Below, piece by piece: positions 47,297-55,413 of a stretch of 64,000 nucleotides of DNA. The stretch's first letter is position 1, and each line of letters begins with the position of its first letter. Both the position numbers and the translations under genes were made by a program. Under the pieces are notes generated by a model that was not told the origin of the DNA, did not search any database, and saw only the letters and a list, made by a program, of their open reading frames with translations. Where the stretch lies: assembly GCF_000159015.1 (NCBI RefSeq), contig NZ_DS999543.1, positions 186,001 through 250,000 on the forward strand, given 5' to 3'. The DNA is from Gleimia coleocanis DSM 15436 (GTDB lineage Bacteria; Actinomycetota; Actinomycetes; Actinomycetales; Actinomycetaceae).

Positions 47297-47304
47297 GCAG
47301 TTTT

Positions 47305-47314
47305 CCCGAGGGCG
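47305..47314 (+). repeat. Dispersed motif CCCGAGGGCG, intergenic copy
   Basis: TTTTCCCGAGGGCG (core 47306-47314) lies ten bases after the YfcC stop codon, with a run of T before it. No hairpin is formed. Confidence 0.55.
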
Positions 47315-47351
47315 TGCGTTATAACGTTTCCTTATAAAAACTCGGTATCTA

Positions 47352-47381
47352 TTGTTAAATCTGCAATAGTCTGCTTACAAT
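47352..47381 (+). promoter_or_regulatory. Promoter of the DUF5684 gene
   Basis: -35 TTGTTA (47352-47357), 18-base spacer and -10 TACAAT (47376-47381). Start near 47388 leaves a leader of about 40 bases with a good ribosome site (AAAGGAAA) before the ATG at 47428. Confidence 0.65.
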
Positions 47382-47427
47382 AATGCTGTTGTTAAAAACG
47401 CCTAATCTTTTAGTAAAGGAAATAATA

Positions 47428-47811
47428 ATGGGCATGGAAGTAGAAATGGCACAGGAAGCTGTTGCAGGTAGCTTCACCGTAATGTACGGTATGGGCTTGA
47501 TCGGTTATGTAGTGCTGGCTCTGGGCCTGATGAAGATGTTTGAAAAGGCTGGGGTAACCGGCTGGCACGCATTTGTGCCTTACTTCAACTTCTACCAGGT
47601 ATCTCAGGTCTCTGGTGCAGGTTTGGTTTGGTTCATCCTGACCTTCGTACCATTCGTAAACGTTATTGCTGTTTGGGTTTTGATGTTTAAGCTTGCTAAG
47701 TCCTTTGGTCAGGGCGCCGGCATGGGTATTCTTACTGCACTGCTCCCACCAGTTGGTACTTTGATCATGGGCTTCGGCTCTGCACAGTACCAGCGTGCAC
47801 GCATGATGTGA
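47428..47811 (+). CDS. DUF5684 family small membrane protein
   Basis: 127 aa with three or four hydrophobic segments: about 12-32 (MYGMGLIGYVVLALGLMKMF), about 60-80 (GLVWFILTFVPFVNVIAVWV) and about 95-115. The sequence KAGVTGWHAFVPYFNFYQV is the family signature, shared with signal peptidase-adjacent membrane proteins of unknown role. Codon use is strongly biased, suggesting abundant expression. ATG 47428 follows AAAGGAAATAATA; an in-frame ATG at 47383 lies at the transcription start and is unlikely. A single-gene unit with its own promoter and terminator. Confidence 0.82.
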   Translation: MGMEVEMAQEAVAGSFTVMYGMGLIGYVVLALGLMKMFEKAGVTGWHAFVPYFNFYQVSQVSGAGLVWFILTFVPFVNVIAVWVLMFKLAKSFGQGAGMGILTALLPPVGTLIMGFGSAQYQRARMM

Positions 47812-47828
47812 TTTAAGCTTTAAGCTTT

Positions 47829-47866
47829 AGTTTGGGGACCTACGATTCTTCGTAGGTCCCCAAACT
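47829..47866. terminator. Terminator, 17-bp perfect hairpin
   Basis: Arms 47829-47845 and 47850-47866 are exact complements around a 4-base loop, followed by TTTTAG. It serves the DUF5684 gene and, in the other direction, the TIGR03089 gene ending at 47885. Confidence 0.88.
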
Positions 47867-47884
47867 TTTAGCTTTTGTATAGGC

Positions 47885-48529
47885 TTAGAGGGTTTCTTGC
47901 TTTAAGATTGCTTCAATATCTAAAGAGGTATCAGCCCAGAGAGCACGTTTACCTACACTCCAAGCATGCCAAATACGGGTCGCATAATCAGGTTCTGCTT
48001 TTGTGATAATTGCTGCTTGAACGTCCTCGGGAAAAATAAAATCGCTTTCAACCAGATCAGTTGCCTCACCGGATGCAGGATAAACTAAAGTATCTGGCTG
48101 TGCACTGATTTCACCAATTGCGTCCAGCGCACCCGGAACTGTTGGCCCCATCCAACGAAGTGAGAGTGGTCCTAGATCTTGGAGGAGTACCGGCAATCCT
48201 GGCTGTTCTTCCGCCAAAGCGGATGCGAAGCTAGCGTCTGTGGTTACTACTAAATCTGCTTCGTCTACAAGTGAACGGTCAGTAGTTACCGCAAGTTCTG
48301 CTAATCCTGCGGAGGTAAGCCAATAGAGGGTGCGCCAAGATGGAGGGAGGTCGAGGATAAGGAGTGCTTGGGGTGATTCTCCAAACTCGGAGATTAGAAA
48401 GTTAGTGGTTTTAGCTAACCAACGATAAATATTAGGGCCCGTAAAATCTAAACGACCTTCCGGAGTGTACCAGGTGAGTAGGGAACCAGGGGTATTTAGG
48501 AGGTTGTCAAGATGAGATTTGGTAAACAT
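47885..48529 (-). CDS. TIGR03089 family protein
   Basis: 214 aa. It resembles the N-terminal part of acyl-adenylate-forming enzymes (AMP-binding fold: LLTWYTPEGRLDFTGPNIYRW and ALLILDLPPSWRTLYWLTSAGLAELAV) but lacks the ATP-binding P-loop and the C-terminal domain. That is the defined form of the actinobacterial TIGR03089 family, whose function is unknown; it is not a truncation. No clear ribosome site. It is divergent from whiB. Confidence 0.83.
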   Translation of the reverse strand: MFTKSHLDNLLNTPGSLLTWYTPEGRLDFTGPNIYRWLAKTTNFLISEFGESPQALLILDLPPSWRTLYWLTSAGLAELAVTTDRSLVDEADLVVTTDASFASALAEEQPGLPVLLQDLGPLSLRWMGPTVPGALDAIGEISAQPDTLVYPASGEATDLVESDFIFPEDVQAAIITKAEPDYATRIWHAWSVGKRALWADTSLDIEAILKQETL

Positions 48530-48609
48530 TTTTTGTGCTCATTCGTTGGAAACTCAATGAAAAAATAAGACAATCATAAATATTGTAAAAGGTCAAGACT
48601 TAATTCAGC

Positions 48610-48640
48610 TTGACTTAACCGAATTACACGCGTGTAATTC
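48610..48640 (+). promoter_or_regulatory. whiB promoter with 20-bp perfect palindrome
   Basis: -35 TTGACT (48610-48615), 17 bases and -10 TGTAAT (48633-48638). A perfect 20-bp palindrome, half-site GAATTACACG, occupies 48621-48640 exactly, filling the spacer and covering the -10. Binding there would block RNA polymerase, so this is a likely repressor operator for whiB, possibly autoregulatory. The regulator is not known; the half-site is not a LexA, DtxR or GlxR box. Confidence 0.7.
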
Positions 48641-48675
48641 TATAAGGAAATAAGTACAAGTGAAGGGACACTGCT

Positions 48676-48960
48676 GTGTGGAACATTCTGGGGGAAGGGC
48701 CACTGGTCATCGATGACCTAGGTGCACACCTAGATGACGGTCCACTCTCGTGGCAAGAATCAGCTCTGTGTGCCCAAACTGATCCTGAAGCATTCTTCCC
48801 TGAAAAGGGTGGATCCACTCGCGAAGCAAAGGCTGTTTGTGCAGCATGCGAGGTTCGTGCAGAATGCCTGGAATACGCATTGCTAAATGATGAGCGATTC
48901 GGCATTTGGGGTGGATTGTCTGAGCGTGAACGTCGTCGCTTGAAACGTCGAGCAGGATAA
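48676..48960 (+). CDS. WhiB family iron-sulfur regulator
   Basis: 94 aa. Four cysteines C32, C55, C58 and C64 (LCAQTD; CAACEVRAEC) bind a [4Fe-4S] cluster; the GIWGG turn and a basic ERRRLKRRAG tail follow. Its place next to the GT2/DUF5719 block is that of WhiB2/WhmD, a cell-division regulator in actinobacteria, so that subtype is likely. GTG start with GAAGGGA upstream. Controlled by the promoter/palindrome just before it. Confidence 0.94.
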   Translation: MWNILGEGPLVIDDLGAHLDDGPLSWQESALCAQTDPEAFFPEKGGSTREAKAVCAACEVRAECLEYALLNDERFGIWGGLSERERRRLKRRAG

Positions 48961-48996
48961 TCAATAACTCTTAGGAGTGAACGATAAAGGGGTCTC

Positions 48997-51900
48997 ATGA
49001 CTGAGCCAACCGTAGTTGCCCTCGTAGTCACACGAGGGCTTACTCCATATCTGCGCCGAACAGTTTCGGCTTTACTTTCTCAAACCCACCGCCCAGAGAA
49101 AATCATCGTCGTCAATACTGCAAAATCCCTGCTAGAACCTATTCCTGGACTAGAAATTCTCCAGGTACCTAACGTAAAAACCTACGGTGAAGCGGTGCAA
49201 CGCAGTATCGATGCCTTACCAGTCTTAGATCGGGTAGATTGGCTATGGTTTCTACATGATGACTCTGCCCCAGAACTAGATTGTTTGGAGTTGCTGCTAG
49301 AAGCTACTAAAGCCGGTTTAACCACCGCTGTAGTTGGTCCAAAACAGGTTGCCTGGTCTGACTCTGACAGAATCCTTGAAGTTGGTATTAAAGCAACGCG
49401 TTCTGGCCGTCGTTTAGAGATTGAATCAGCCGATGAAATCGATCAGGGGCAGTACGACGACATCTCTGACGTTTTGGCAGTGGGCACTGCCGGTATGCTC
49501 GTTAAAAATGAGATTTGGCAGGAAACTGGTGGTTTAGACACATTCTTAACCCCTTTTGGAGATGGCTTAGAATTCTGCCGTCGCGTTCGTTTAGGCGGGC
49601 ACCGCGTTGTCGTAGTACCGCAGGCAAAACTTGCACACGCTCGACTTTCTTACCGCGATTTACGTACAGATACTGTTCCTGATACTGACGGGTCTTTCAA
49701 AGCTCGTCGCGTTGCACAGCTATATAATGGTTTGCTTTTAACCTCTGGCCTAAAGCTATTCCTGACCCTTTTGGGGCTTCCCCTGTGGACGTTGCTGCGT
49801 ACGCTGGGGCGTCTTTTGCAGAAGCGTTTAGACTTAGCTTATGCAGAAGTCGCTGCTTTCACCACACTGTACGCGAACCTTAGTAAAGTGTTTGTGGCGC
49901 GTCACCGAGTGAAGTGTTATGCGAAGGTTCCAGTTAGCACGTTGAAGAGCCTCGAAGCTACGCAGATGGAAGTAAACCGCCATAAGCGTGTGCAAAGTCG
50001 TAAAGAACGCCGCTTGATTCGCAGCAATAGTTTGGAACCAATTGCAGCAGGCTTGTTGAAGCGTCACCGCAGTGTTAACCGCCTGGTAGCCTCTACCGGT
50101 TTTACACTGTTTGCAATCGCCAGCATTTTATTTACCCGTGACTTTGCGACTGGTATCAGTGGAGGAGCCTGGGCTAATCTTCCAGATTCCTATAGCAGCC
50201 TGTTCTGGCAGGCGTGGTCGGGCTGGAACCTGGGGGGAATTGGCACTCCGGGACCAGTGGATACACTACTCCCTGTTTTTTCTGTACTAACTGCGCCTTT
50301 GGCACTCTTTGGGATTACTCCACATGAGCAGCTGAATTTCTTCTGGCGTTTAAGTCCAGCGCTAATTTGGATTTCCATGTATTGGGGTAGCCGCGTAATC
50401 ACCCACCGTTGGGGATGGCGTCTGCTCCTGGCTCTGCTTTGGGTGGGAAGCCCAACGGTGTTGATTTCTTGGTCTGAGGGACGTTTGGCAACTCTTTTAG
50501 TTGCTGTAGCTTTGCCACTTTTCATGCGGGCTTGGTTGCATACGAGTGCACACGTCGTGCCACTCTATATTAGGGGTGCGTTTACAGAGGAAATTAGCAT
50601 TTTTGATAGTTCCCGTAGCTTCCAATATCCAGCTTTAGCAACCTTAGCTTTACTGGTCTTAACCGGAGCTGCCCCATGGCTTACGCTTCTTTTAGTTCCA
50701 CTGGTTATTGGAGTGGCTATTTTTACTCCGCAGCGACGTTTGACGCAGTTGATGTTGTCTTTGCCTGCGGCAGTCTTCTTGATTCCGTTGTGGATTCATT
50801 TCGTTACTTCCTCAGGGAAAGCACGTTGGCAGGTACTGTTTGCTGATACGGTTTCTGGATTGGCTTTTGCACAGGCTAATACTTGGGAGATTGGTTTAGG
50901 GCTTCCACAAGACCATCACTCTTTGAGTGTGCCTTTCGCACAGTATTTGCCGGAAGTATTACTGCCTTACTTAACTTTTGCTTGGTTGGTTCCAGGGGTG
51001 GTGATTTTCGTAGGTGCCGGCTTAGCTTTGTTTAACCTGCAGCGTTGGGTTTTGCGAGCACGCATTGCGTTCCTGGTGGGCGTGTTGGCAACCGGGGCTG
51101 CGGTATTGACTTCGCGAATTATTATTTCCGAGGGCGGTGAACTCATCTACGGGTGGGCAGGTATTGGCATTTTGCTTGCAACTCTTTGCTGGATGCTGGC
51201 ATCTGCTGGTAGTATTCCAAACTTGGTTTTGCAAGAATACCTGCATTCTTACAGAGGGCGTCGTCGTTTGGAAAAGTCGATGGCTCGTCGTATGAAGGCA
51301 TTGCGTAAGCGCCCTCGGAAGCAAGAATCTGGGGAACAGCCAAGCGCAGGTGGAAATGATTTGGAACACCGGATTAAGCGTTTGGACACGACTACGCTGA
51401 AGGAACGTTCTGCCTACCGGTTCCAAGCACTTACGGCGCTAGTAATTTTCGCCCTAGCTTTGGTACCTGCCTTGCTATGGTTCCCTCAAATAGGAACACA
51501 ACCGCAGGTAGTTAAGCCAGCTCCCCGCTACTTAACGCCTGCAACGACAGTGGAAGCTCAGCTTTCTGAGCGTTCTGCAAAGTTCCTTTTATTGAACGTT
51601 ACTGATCAGGGAGTAGAAGCCTCACTGCTTCGGGGTGACGGTAAGCAGCTTGCGGACTCAACTCCACTACAGCGGTGGAATAACGCTCAAACTGTTTTGA
51701 AAGCTCGGGTAGGCGCCGATTTTAATATCACTAAACAAAGCGCTCCGGCACAGCAAGCTTTGGCAACTGCAGTGACCGAACTGCTGACTGCTCCTGATAC
51801 TACTGACGGAAGTAAACTACTGGAGTTCGGCATTGATGAAGTTGCCCTGTCTGTGAATGATTCTCTAGCACGGGAAACCGCTTTGTTAGCTTTAGAGCAG

Positions 51901-52317
51901 AGCCCGATTTTGAAACGTGCTGGTGAAGCAGGAGCAGGTAGCTTGTGGCGGTTGCGCCCATTCGGCTTAGAACCATCCCGCGCCTACCTTAAAATCGGAC
52001 AGAAGTATCTGCCAATTGCTGACCCTACGCTCGGTCCAGTTGAGCTCCCCGCAGAAGCCGCTAATGTTGAAAGCTTGCTGATTCTTGCTGAGCCGAAACA
52101 CAGTGGCTGGAATGCTACTTTGAATGGTGCGGAACTTACTGCTACCGACTACGGATGGCAGCAAGCATACGCAGTTCCAGCAGAAGCCGGGCAACTACGT
52201 ATGAGCTGGTACGCAGATTGGCTACCAGTTTGGTGGCTAGCTGCAACTGCAAGCCTGTTAGGAATGCTGATTGGGGCAATCCCAGTTAATGGAAGGGGCC
52301 GAACCGATGTCGAATGA
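48997..52317 (+). CDS. Very large GT2-membrane fusion glycosyltransferase
   Basis: 1106 aa. A GT2 domain (about 1-240) has VVTRGLTPYLRRTVSALL, WLWFLHDDSAPELD (metal site) and GDGLEFCRRVRLGG. It is followed by a basic linker (about 320-350) and about 12 membrane segments up to about 830, with a basic cytoplasmic loop (about 760-800) and a soluble exported end of about 250 residues. This protein always sits between whiB and DUF5719 in related actinobacteria, but its product is not established; wall glycan synthesis is likely. Its end overlaps the DUF5719 start by 11 bases. It carries two exact 11-base motif copies (51126 and 51310). Confidence 0.85.
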   Translation: MTEPTVVALVVTRGLTPYLRRTVSALLSQTHRPEKIIVVNTAKSLLEPIPGLEILQVPNVKTYGEAVQRSIDALPVLDRVDWLWFLHDDSAPELDCLELLLEATKAGLTTAVVGPKQVAWSDSDRILEVGIKATRSGRRLEIESADEIDQGQYDDISDVLAVGTAGMLVKNEIWQETGGLDTFLTPFGDGLEFCRRVRLGGHRVVVVPQAKLAHARLSYRDLRTDTVPDTDGSFKARRVAQLYNGLLLTSGLKLFLTLLGLPLWTLLRTLGRLLQKRLDLAYAEVAAFTTLYANLSKVFVARHRVKCYAKVPVSTLKSLEATQMEVNRHKRVQSRKERRLIRSNSLEPIAAGLLKRHRSVNRLVASTGFTLFAIASILFTRDFATGISGGAWANLPDSYSSLFWQAWSGWNLGGIGTPGPVDTLLPVFSVLTAPLALFGITPHEQLNFFWRLSPALIWISMYWGSRVITHRWGWRLLLALLWVGSPTVLISWSEGRLATLLVAVALPLFMRAWLHTSAHVVPLYIRGAFTEEISIFDSSRSFQYPALATLALLVLTGAAPWLTLLLVPLVIGVAIFTPQRRLTQLMLSLPAAVFLIPLWIHFVTSSGKARWQVLFADTVSGLAFAQANTWEIGLGLPQDHHSLSVPFAQYLPEVLLPYLTFAWLVPGVVIFVGAGLALFNLQRWVLRARIAFLVGVLATGAAVLTSRIIISEGGELIYGWAGIGILLATLCWMLASAGSIPNLVLQEYLHSYRGRRRLEKSMARRMKALRKRPRKQESGEQPSAGGNDLEHRIKRLDTTTLKERSAYRFQALTALVIFALALVPALLWFPQIGTQPQVVKPAPRYLTPATTVEAQLSERSAKFLLLNVTDQGVEASLLRGDGKQLADSTPLQRWNNAQTVLKARVGADFNITKQSAPAQQALATAVTELLTAPDTTDGSKLLEFGIDEVALSVNDSLARETALLALEQSPILKRAGEAGAGSLWRLRPFGLEPSRAYLKIGQKYLPIADPTLGPVELPAEAANVESLLILAEPKHSGWNATLNGAELTATDYGWQQAYAVPAEAGQLRMSWYADWLPVWWLAATASLLGMLIGAIPVNGRGRTDVE

Positions 52318-53833
52318 GACTCGTTGTGCAGATACCATCGCCGAAGAAACCCCGGAACCTGAAATCACCGAAGACACGCATGCAGAAAGTACCGCTCAGA
52401 AACTAATTTCCAAAGGTAAAGTGGTTGGTACTCTCACAACCTTAGGCATTTCTGGAATCGCCCTGCTCAGTGCGGCAACCTTCGCTTTTTCAGCAGACCT
52501 GTGGCTACCACGTTCTTCACAGTATGCGATTAATTCAGATTTTCAGCGTGAAGTTACTAATCTAGCAACTTTACCAGAGCACAGTTATCTGCTGGGATGT
52601 AACGTCGGTTTCCCCACGGAAGCTAAAACGGAAGCCACCACTGGGAAAGTCTTTTTGAACACCACTGAAGGCACTACTGTAACGGCAGTGAAAACACTGG
52701 GAGAAAACGGAAAAACTCCGTTATCCCAGCCAACTAGAGGTCAAAAAGTGATTGACGCTAACCAACCAACATTAGTGTCAGTATCTACTACCGGAAAGAG
52801 TAGCTTCGCGGGCACTACTTTCACTGCGGCTAGTAACGCTACTTTAAAAGGTATTACTACTGCTAACTGTAGTACGGCGCAGATTCATTCCTGGTTTGCT
52901 ACGGGGAACACCGGGGTAGGAGAATCCACCTACCTAACAGTTACTAATCCCTCAGGTAATGCTACTCAGATAACTCTGGAAGCGTGGAATGGTACCGGTA
53001 AGTTTTCGCACGGCCCTAGCTTAACGATTCCCGCAAATACTACAGAGACTTTTAACGTCGCTAGTTTCTTTCCAGATGAAGACCGCTTAGGGCTACATGC
53101 TTCTGTACACGGTCCGGGAGTAGTAGTCACTCTTCACTCTGCAGGAGAAAAAGGACTGGCAAGTCGTGGTTTGGAAACTGTAGCACCGGTGGTAGCGCCC
53201 TCGAAAGAAAATATTTTCCCCAGCGTGGTAGCTTCCTCGAACGGAACAAAAATCCAAATTTTGAATCCACGCAATGAAGTAGCCACTGCGAAAATTTTGG
53301 TAGCAGACCCATTGGGAACTAAACCACTACCAGGTGCTGAAAATATTGAAATTGCCGGTTCAGCTGTTTTTGAACTCGATTTAGCAGGCATTGGTGAGGG
53401 CTCTAAAACCCTAATTTTGCAGTCAGATAAGCCGCTGGTCGCCAATATTACTAGCATTTTCGAGGGCGGCGATAAAGAAGACGATAATGTGCTCGCAGAC
53501 CGTACGATTTGGAGTGCCACTGCTGCGCTGACTAGCTTAAAAACCCCGCTTCCTGCTTTGCAAAATGGTGAGAAAGAGCGGCTCTTAGCGCTATATAATC
53601 CCAGTGATGTTGCTGTGAAAGTAACTGTCAATGGGGTTGAAGTACAGGTTCCGCATAACTCTGAACTCACTCATGCAGTAAATAGCGACAAACTTGAGAT
53701 TAACTCGACGCAGCCAATTTACGCAGGTATGGTAATCAAAAAGCTGGAGGGAAAAACCACGTTAGTGACTCGCTTACAGTTCGTAAGCCCAGAAGCAGCA
53801 CTGCCAAGCCTTAAGCTTAACCTAGCTGATTAA
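52307..53833 (+). CDS. DUF5719 family membrane-anchored protein
   Basis: 508 aa. A 40-residue acidic cytoplasmic head precedes one membrane segment (about 45-65, TLGISGIALLSAATFAFS), and the rest is an exported, Thr/Ser-rich beta protein with CNVGFPTEAKTEA and repeated beta segments. DUF5719 proteins are always paired with the large GT2 upstream and probably assist it at the cell surface; the role is unknown. ATG 52307 has AAGGGG before it; a TTG at 52271 within the GT gene would add 12 residues. Its stop codon overlaps the opposite-strand stop of the next gene in TTAA. Confidence 0.85.
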   Translation: MSNETRCADTIAEETPEPEITEDTHAESTAQKLISKGKVVGTLTTLGISGIALLSAATFAFSADLWLPRSSQYAINSDFQREVTNLATLPEHSYLLGCNVGFPTEAKTEATTGKVFLNTTEGTTVTAVKTLGENGKTPLSQPTRGQKVIDANQPTLVSVSTTGKSSFAGTTFTAASNATLKGITTANCSTAQIHSWFATGNTGVGESTYLTVTNPSGNATQITLEAWNGTGKFSHGPSLTIPANTTETFNVASFFPDEDRLGLHASVHGPGVVVTLHSAGEKGLASRGLETVAPVVAPSKENIFPSVVASSNGTKIQILNPRNEVATAKILVADPLGTKPLPGAENIEIAGSAVFELDLAGIGEGSKTLILQSDKPLVANITSIFEGGDKEDDNVLADRTIWSATAALTSLKTPLPALQNGEKERLLALYNPSDVAVKVTVNGVEVQVPHNSELTHAVNSDKLEINSTQPIYAGMVIKKLEGKTTLVTRLQFVSPEAALPSLKLNLAD

Positions 53834-54264
53834 AACTGCTTACCGTGTAAGTCAGCTTCAGAAATACCGGTGAGCTCTGAAAGATGCTGAATCAAGAGAG
53901 ACCTGACCATAGCGTGTAGGGGAGCACCGATTTCTCTGAAAGTGGAACGCCCTGCACGCGCGTGAATCGGCAAGCGATAAAGCACAATTCGGGCTTTTAA
54001 ACCTACAGTTTTACTAGCAGAAAAATGCCTAGCTAAACTCACCGAATGATCTTCCCAAGGAGCTGGATCAGAAGGGGGAGCATCCTCAAAAGCCACTTCA
54101 ATCTGCGTAACCTCAGGGTAACGCTGTGCAATTTCTTGGAAATTCCACGCCACAATCTGTTCAAAAGAATCCTTCCAAGAGGCGCGAGCAGGCACACCAG
54201 GTAAGAAAAGTGGAGAACGTTGAGAGCGCCCATGGCGGTTTCGTCTTCTAGAAATAGCACGCAT
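53830..54264 (-). CDS. Metallopeptidase-family protein with degenerate active site
   Basis: 144 aa. It matches the short actinobacterial 'metallopeptidase family' proteins near DUF3499 and mtrA: WKDSFEQIVAWNFQEIAQRYPEV, IVLYRLPIHARA and LIQHLSELTGI. The zinc-binding HExxH expected at the last site is replaced by IQHLSEL, a common degeneration in high-GC Gram-positives, so catalytic activity is doubtful. The start fits a leaderless promoter (54271-54300). Its stop shares TTAA with DUF5719. Confidence 0.75.
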   Translation of the reverse strand: MRAISRRRNRHGRSQRSPLFLPGVPARASWKDSFEQIVAWNFQEIAQRYPEVTQIEVAFEDAPPSDPAPWEDHSVSLARHFSASKTVGLKARIVLYRLPIHARAGRSTFREIGAPLHAMVRSLLIQHLSELTGISEADLHGKQF

Positions 54265-54270
54265 AAAACC

Positions 54271-54300
54271 AGTCTAACTAAAGAACTAAGAACCGTTTAA
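54271..54300 (-). promoter_or_regulatory. Leaderless promoter of the metallopeptidase-like gene
   Basis: On the minus strand TTAAAC (54300-54295), 18 bases, TAGACT (54276-54271) and six bases to the ATG at 54264. It faces the DUF3499 gene. Confidence 0.5.
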
Positions 54301-54337
54301 CTAGAAAACCCACATGCCAACAACTATCCTAAAAACT

Positions 54338-54673
54338 ATGAAAGCCCATCGACAGTGCGTCCATTTTGGTTGTGAGGAAAGAGCCGTCGCAACCCTTACA
54401 TACAACTATGCTGAAGCCACTGCCGTATTAGGGCCACTTCCTCCGGAAAAAGCCCCGTACACGTCAGAGTTTTGTGAACATCATGCGAATACTTTTACAG
54501 CACCAAATGGGTGGCAAGTAATTCGCCTTGCATTCAGTACCGAACCTCCAGAACCCACAGAAGCAGATATTTCCGCTTTGGCAGAAGCTGTGAAAGAAGC
54601 GGGACGGAAAGCTCGGATTGGTTTACCGCGAGACCCGTGGCGTACACAACTGAGTGTGAAAACCTACGAATAA
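54338..54673 (+). CDS. DUF3499 family protein
   Basis: 111 aa. It has the family pattern MKAHRQCVHFGCEERAVATLTYNYAEATAVLGPLPPE followed by FCEHHANTFTAPNGWQVIRL. Two Cys near the start and a later Cys/His pair could bind zinc. Function unknown. I chose ATG 54338 because the conserved RQC comes at once and TATCCT lies seven bases before it; ATG 54314 would add eight residues. It is followed by mtrA with a 56-base gap. Confidence 0.8.
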   Translation: MKAHRQCVHFGCEERAVATLTYNYAEATAVLGPLPPEKAPYTSEFCEHHANTFTAPNGWQVIRLAFSTEPPEPTEADISALAEAVKEAGRKARIGLPRDPWRTQLSVKTYE

Positions 54674-54729
54674 AGAAAACACAGCCCAAACCACCCTCAA
54701 AAATACTTTTTCGTGACAAAATTGTAACC

Positions 54730-55413
54730 ATGACAGCAAAAGTTTTAGTCGTAGATGACGATACCGCCCTCGCCGAAATGATTGGCATTGTATTAGAAAC
54801 CGAAGGATACAATGTTGACTACTGCCATTCCGGAGACGCTGCCTTAGAAACTTTTGCAGCCACTCAGCCAGATTTAGTTCTCTTGGATGTTATGCTCCCG
54901 GGAATGGATGGTATTGAAATCTGTTCGCTGATTCGTCAAAAATCTGACGTTCCCATCGTGATGCTCACTGCTCGTTCCGACACGGCTGACGTAGTTGCTG
55001 GTTTGGAAGCCGGAGCAGATGACTATGTGCCAAAGCCGTTTAAGCCAAAAGAACTGATTGCGCGGGTTAAAGCCCGCCTGCGTGGTCGAGAAGAAACCAC
55101 GGAAGAACACGTTCGTCTAGGGGACCTAGTAGTTGACGTATCCGGACACCACGTTACCCGTGCAGGTCAGCCTATTCAGCTCACCCCACTGGAATTCGAC
55201 CTGCTGGTAGCCCTCGGTCGATCCCCTTGGAAAGTCTTCTCACGCGAAGAACTCCTTGAAACTGTGTGGGGATACCGCCATGCAGCTGATACACGCCTAG
55301 TAAACGTACACGTACAGCGTCTGCGAGCAAAAATTGAACGCGATCCGGAACACCCAGAAATCGTTATTACGGTTCGTGGTGTCGGATACCGAGCTGGGGC
55401 TGCTATCTCTTGA
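54730..55413 (+). CDS. mtrA: MtrA response regulator
   Basis: 227 aa OmpR-type regulator of cell-wall and division genes in actinobacteria. The receiver has D9-D11, phospho-acceptor D53 (LLDVMLPGMDG), T80 and K102 (DDYVPKPFK); the winged-helix domain ends in VRGVGYRAG. The start is ATG 54730 (MTAKVLVVDDD); the open frame extends upstream but the added residues overlap DUF3499. The kinase gene follows in an overlap of four bases, and lpqB after that, the canonical mtrA-mtrB-lpqB order that fixes the identity. Confidence 0.96.
   Translation: MTAKVLVVDDDTALAEMIGIVLETEGYNVDYCHSGDAALETFAATQPDLVLLDVMLPGMDGIEICSLIRQKSDVPIVMLTARSDTADVVAGLEAGADDYVPKPFKPKELIARVKARLRGREETTEEHVRLGDLVVDVSGHHVTRAGQPIQLTPLEFDLLVALGRSPWKVFSREELLETVWGYRHAADTRLVNVHVQRLRAKIERDPEHPEIVITVRGVGYRAGAAIS

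Noticed and set aside
49018-49039. Inverted repeat GCCCTCGT/ACGAGGGC at the start of the large GT2 gene
   Set aside because: An 8-bp stem with imperfect motif copies inside coding sequence; possibly chance, though it shares GAGGGC with the dispersed motif.
54511-54729. Upstream extension of mtrA
   Set aside because: The added residues overlap DUF3499 in another frame and have no receiver-domain match; MTAKVLVVDDD is the family start.
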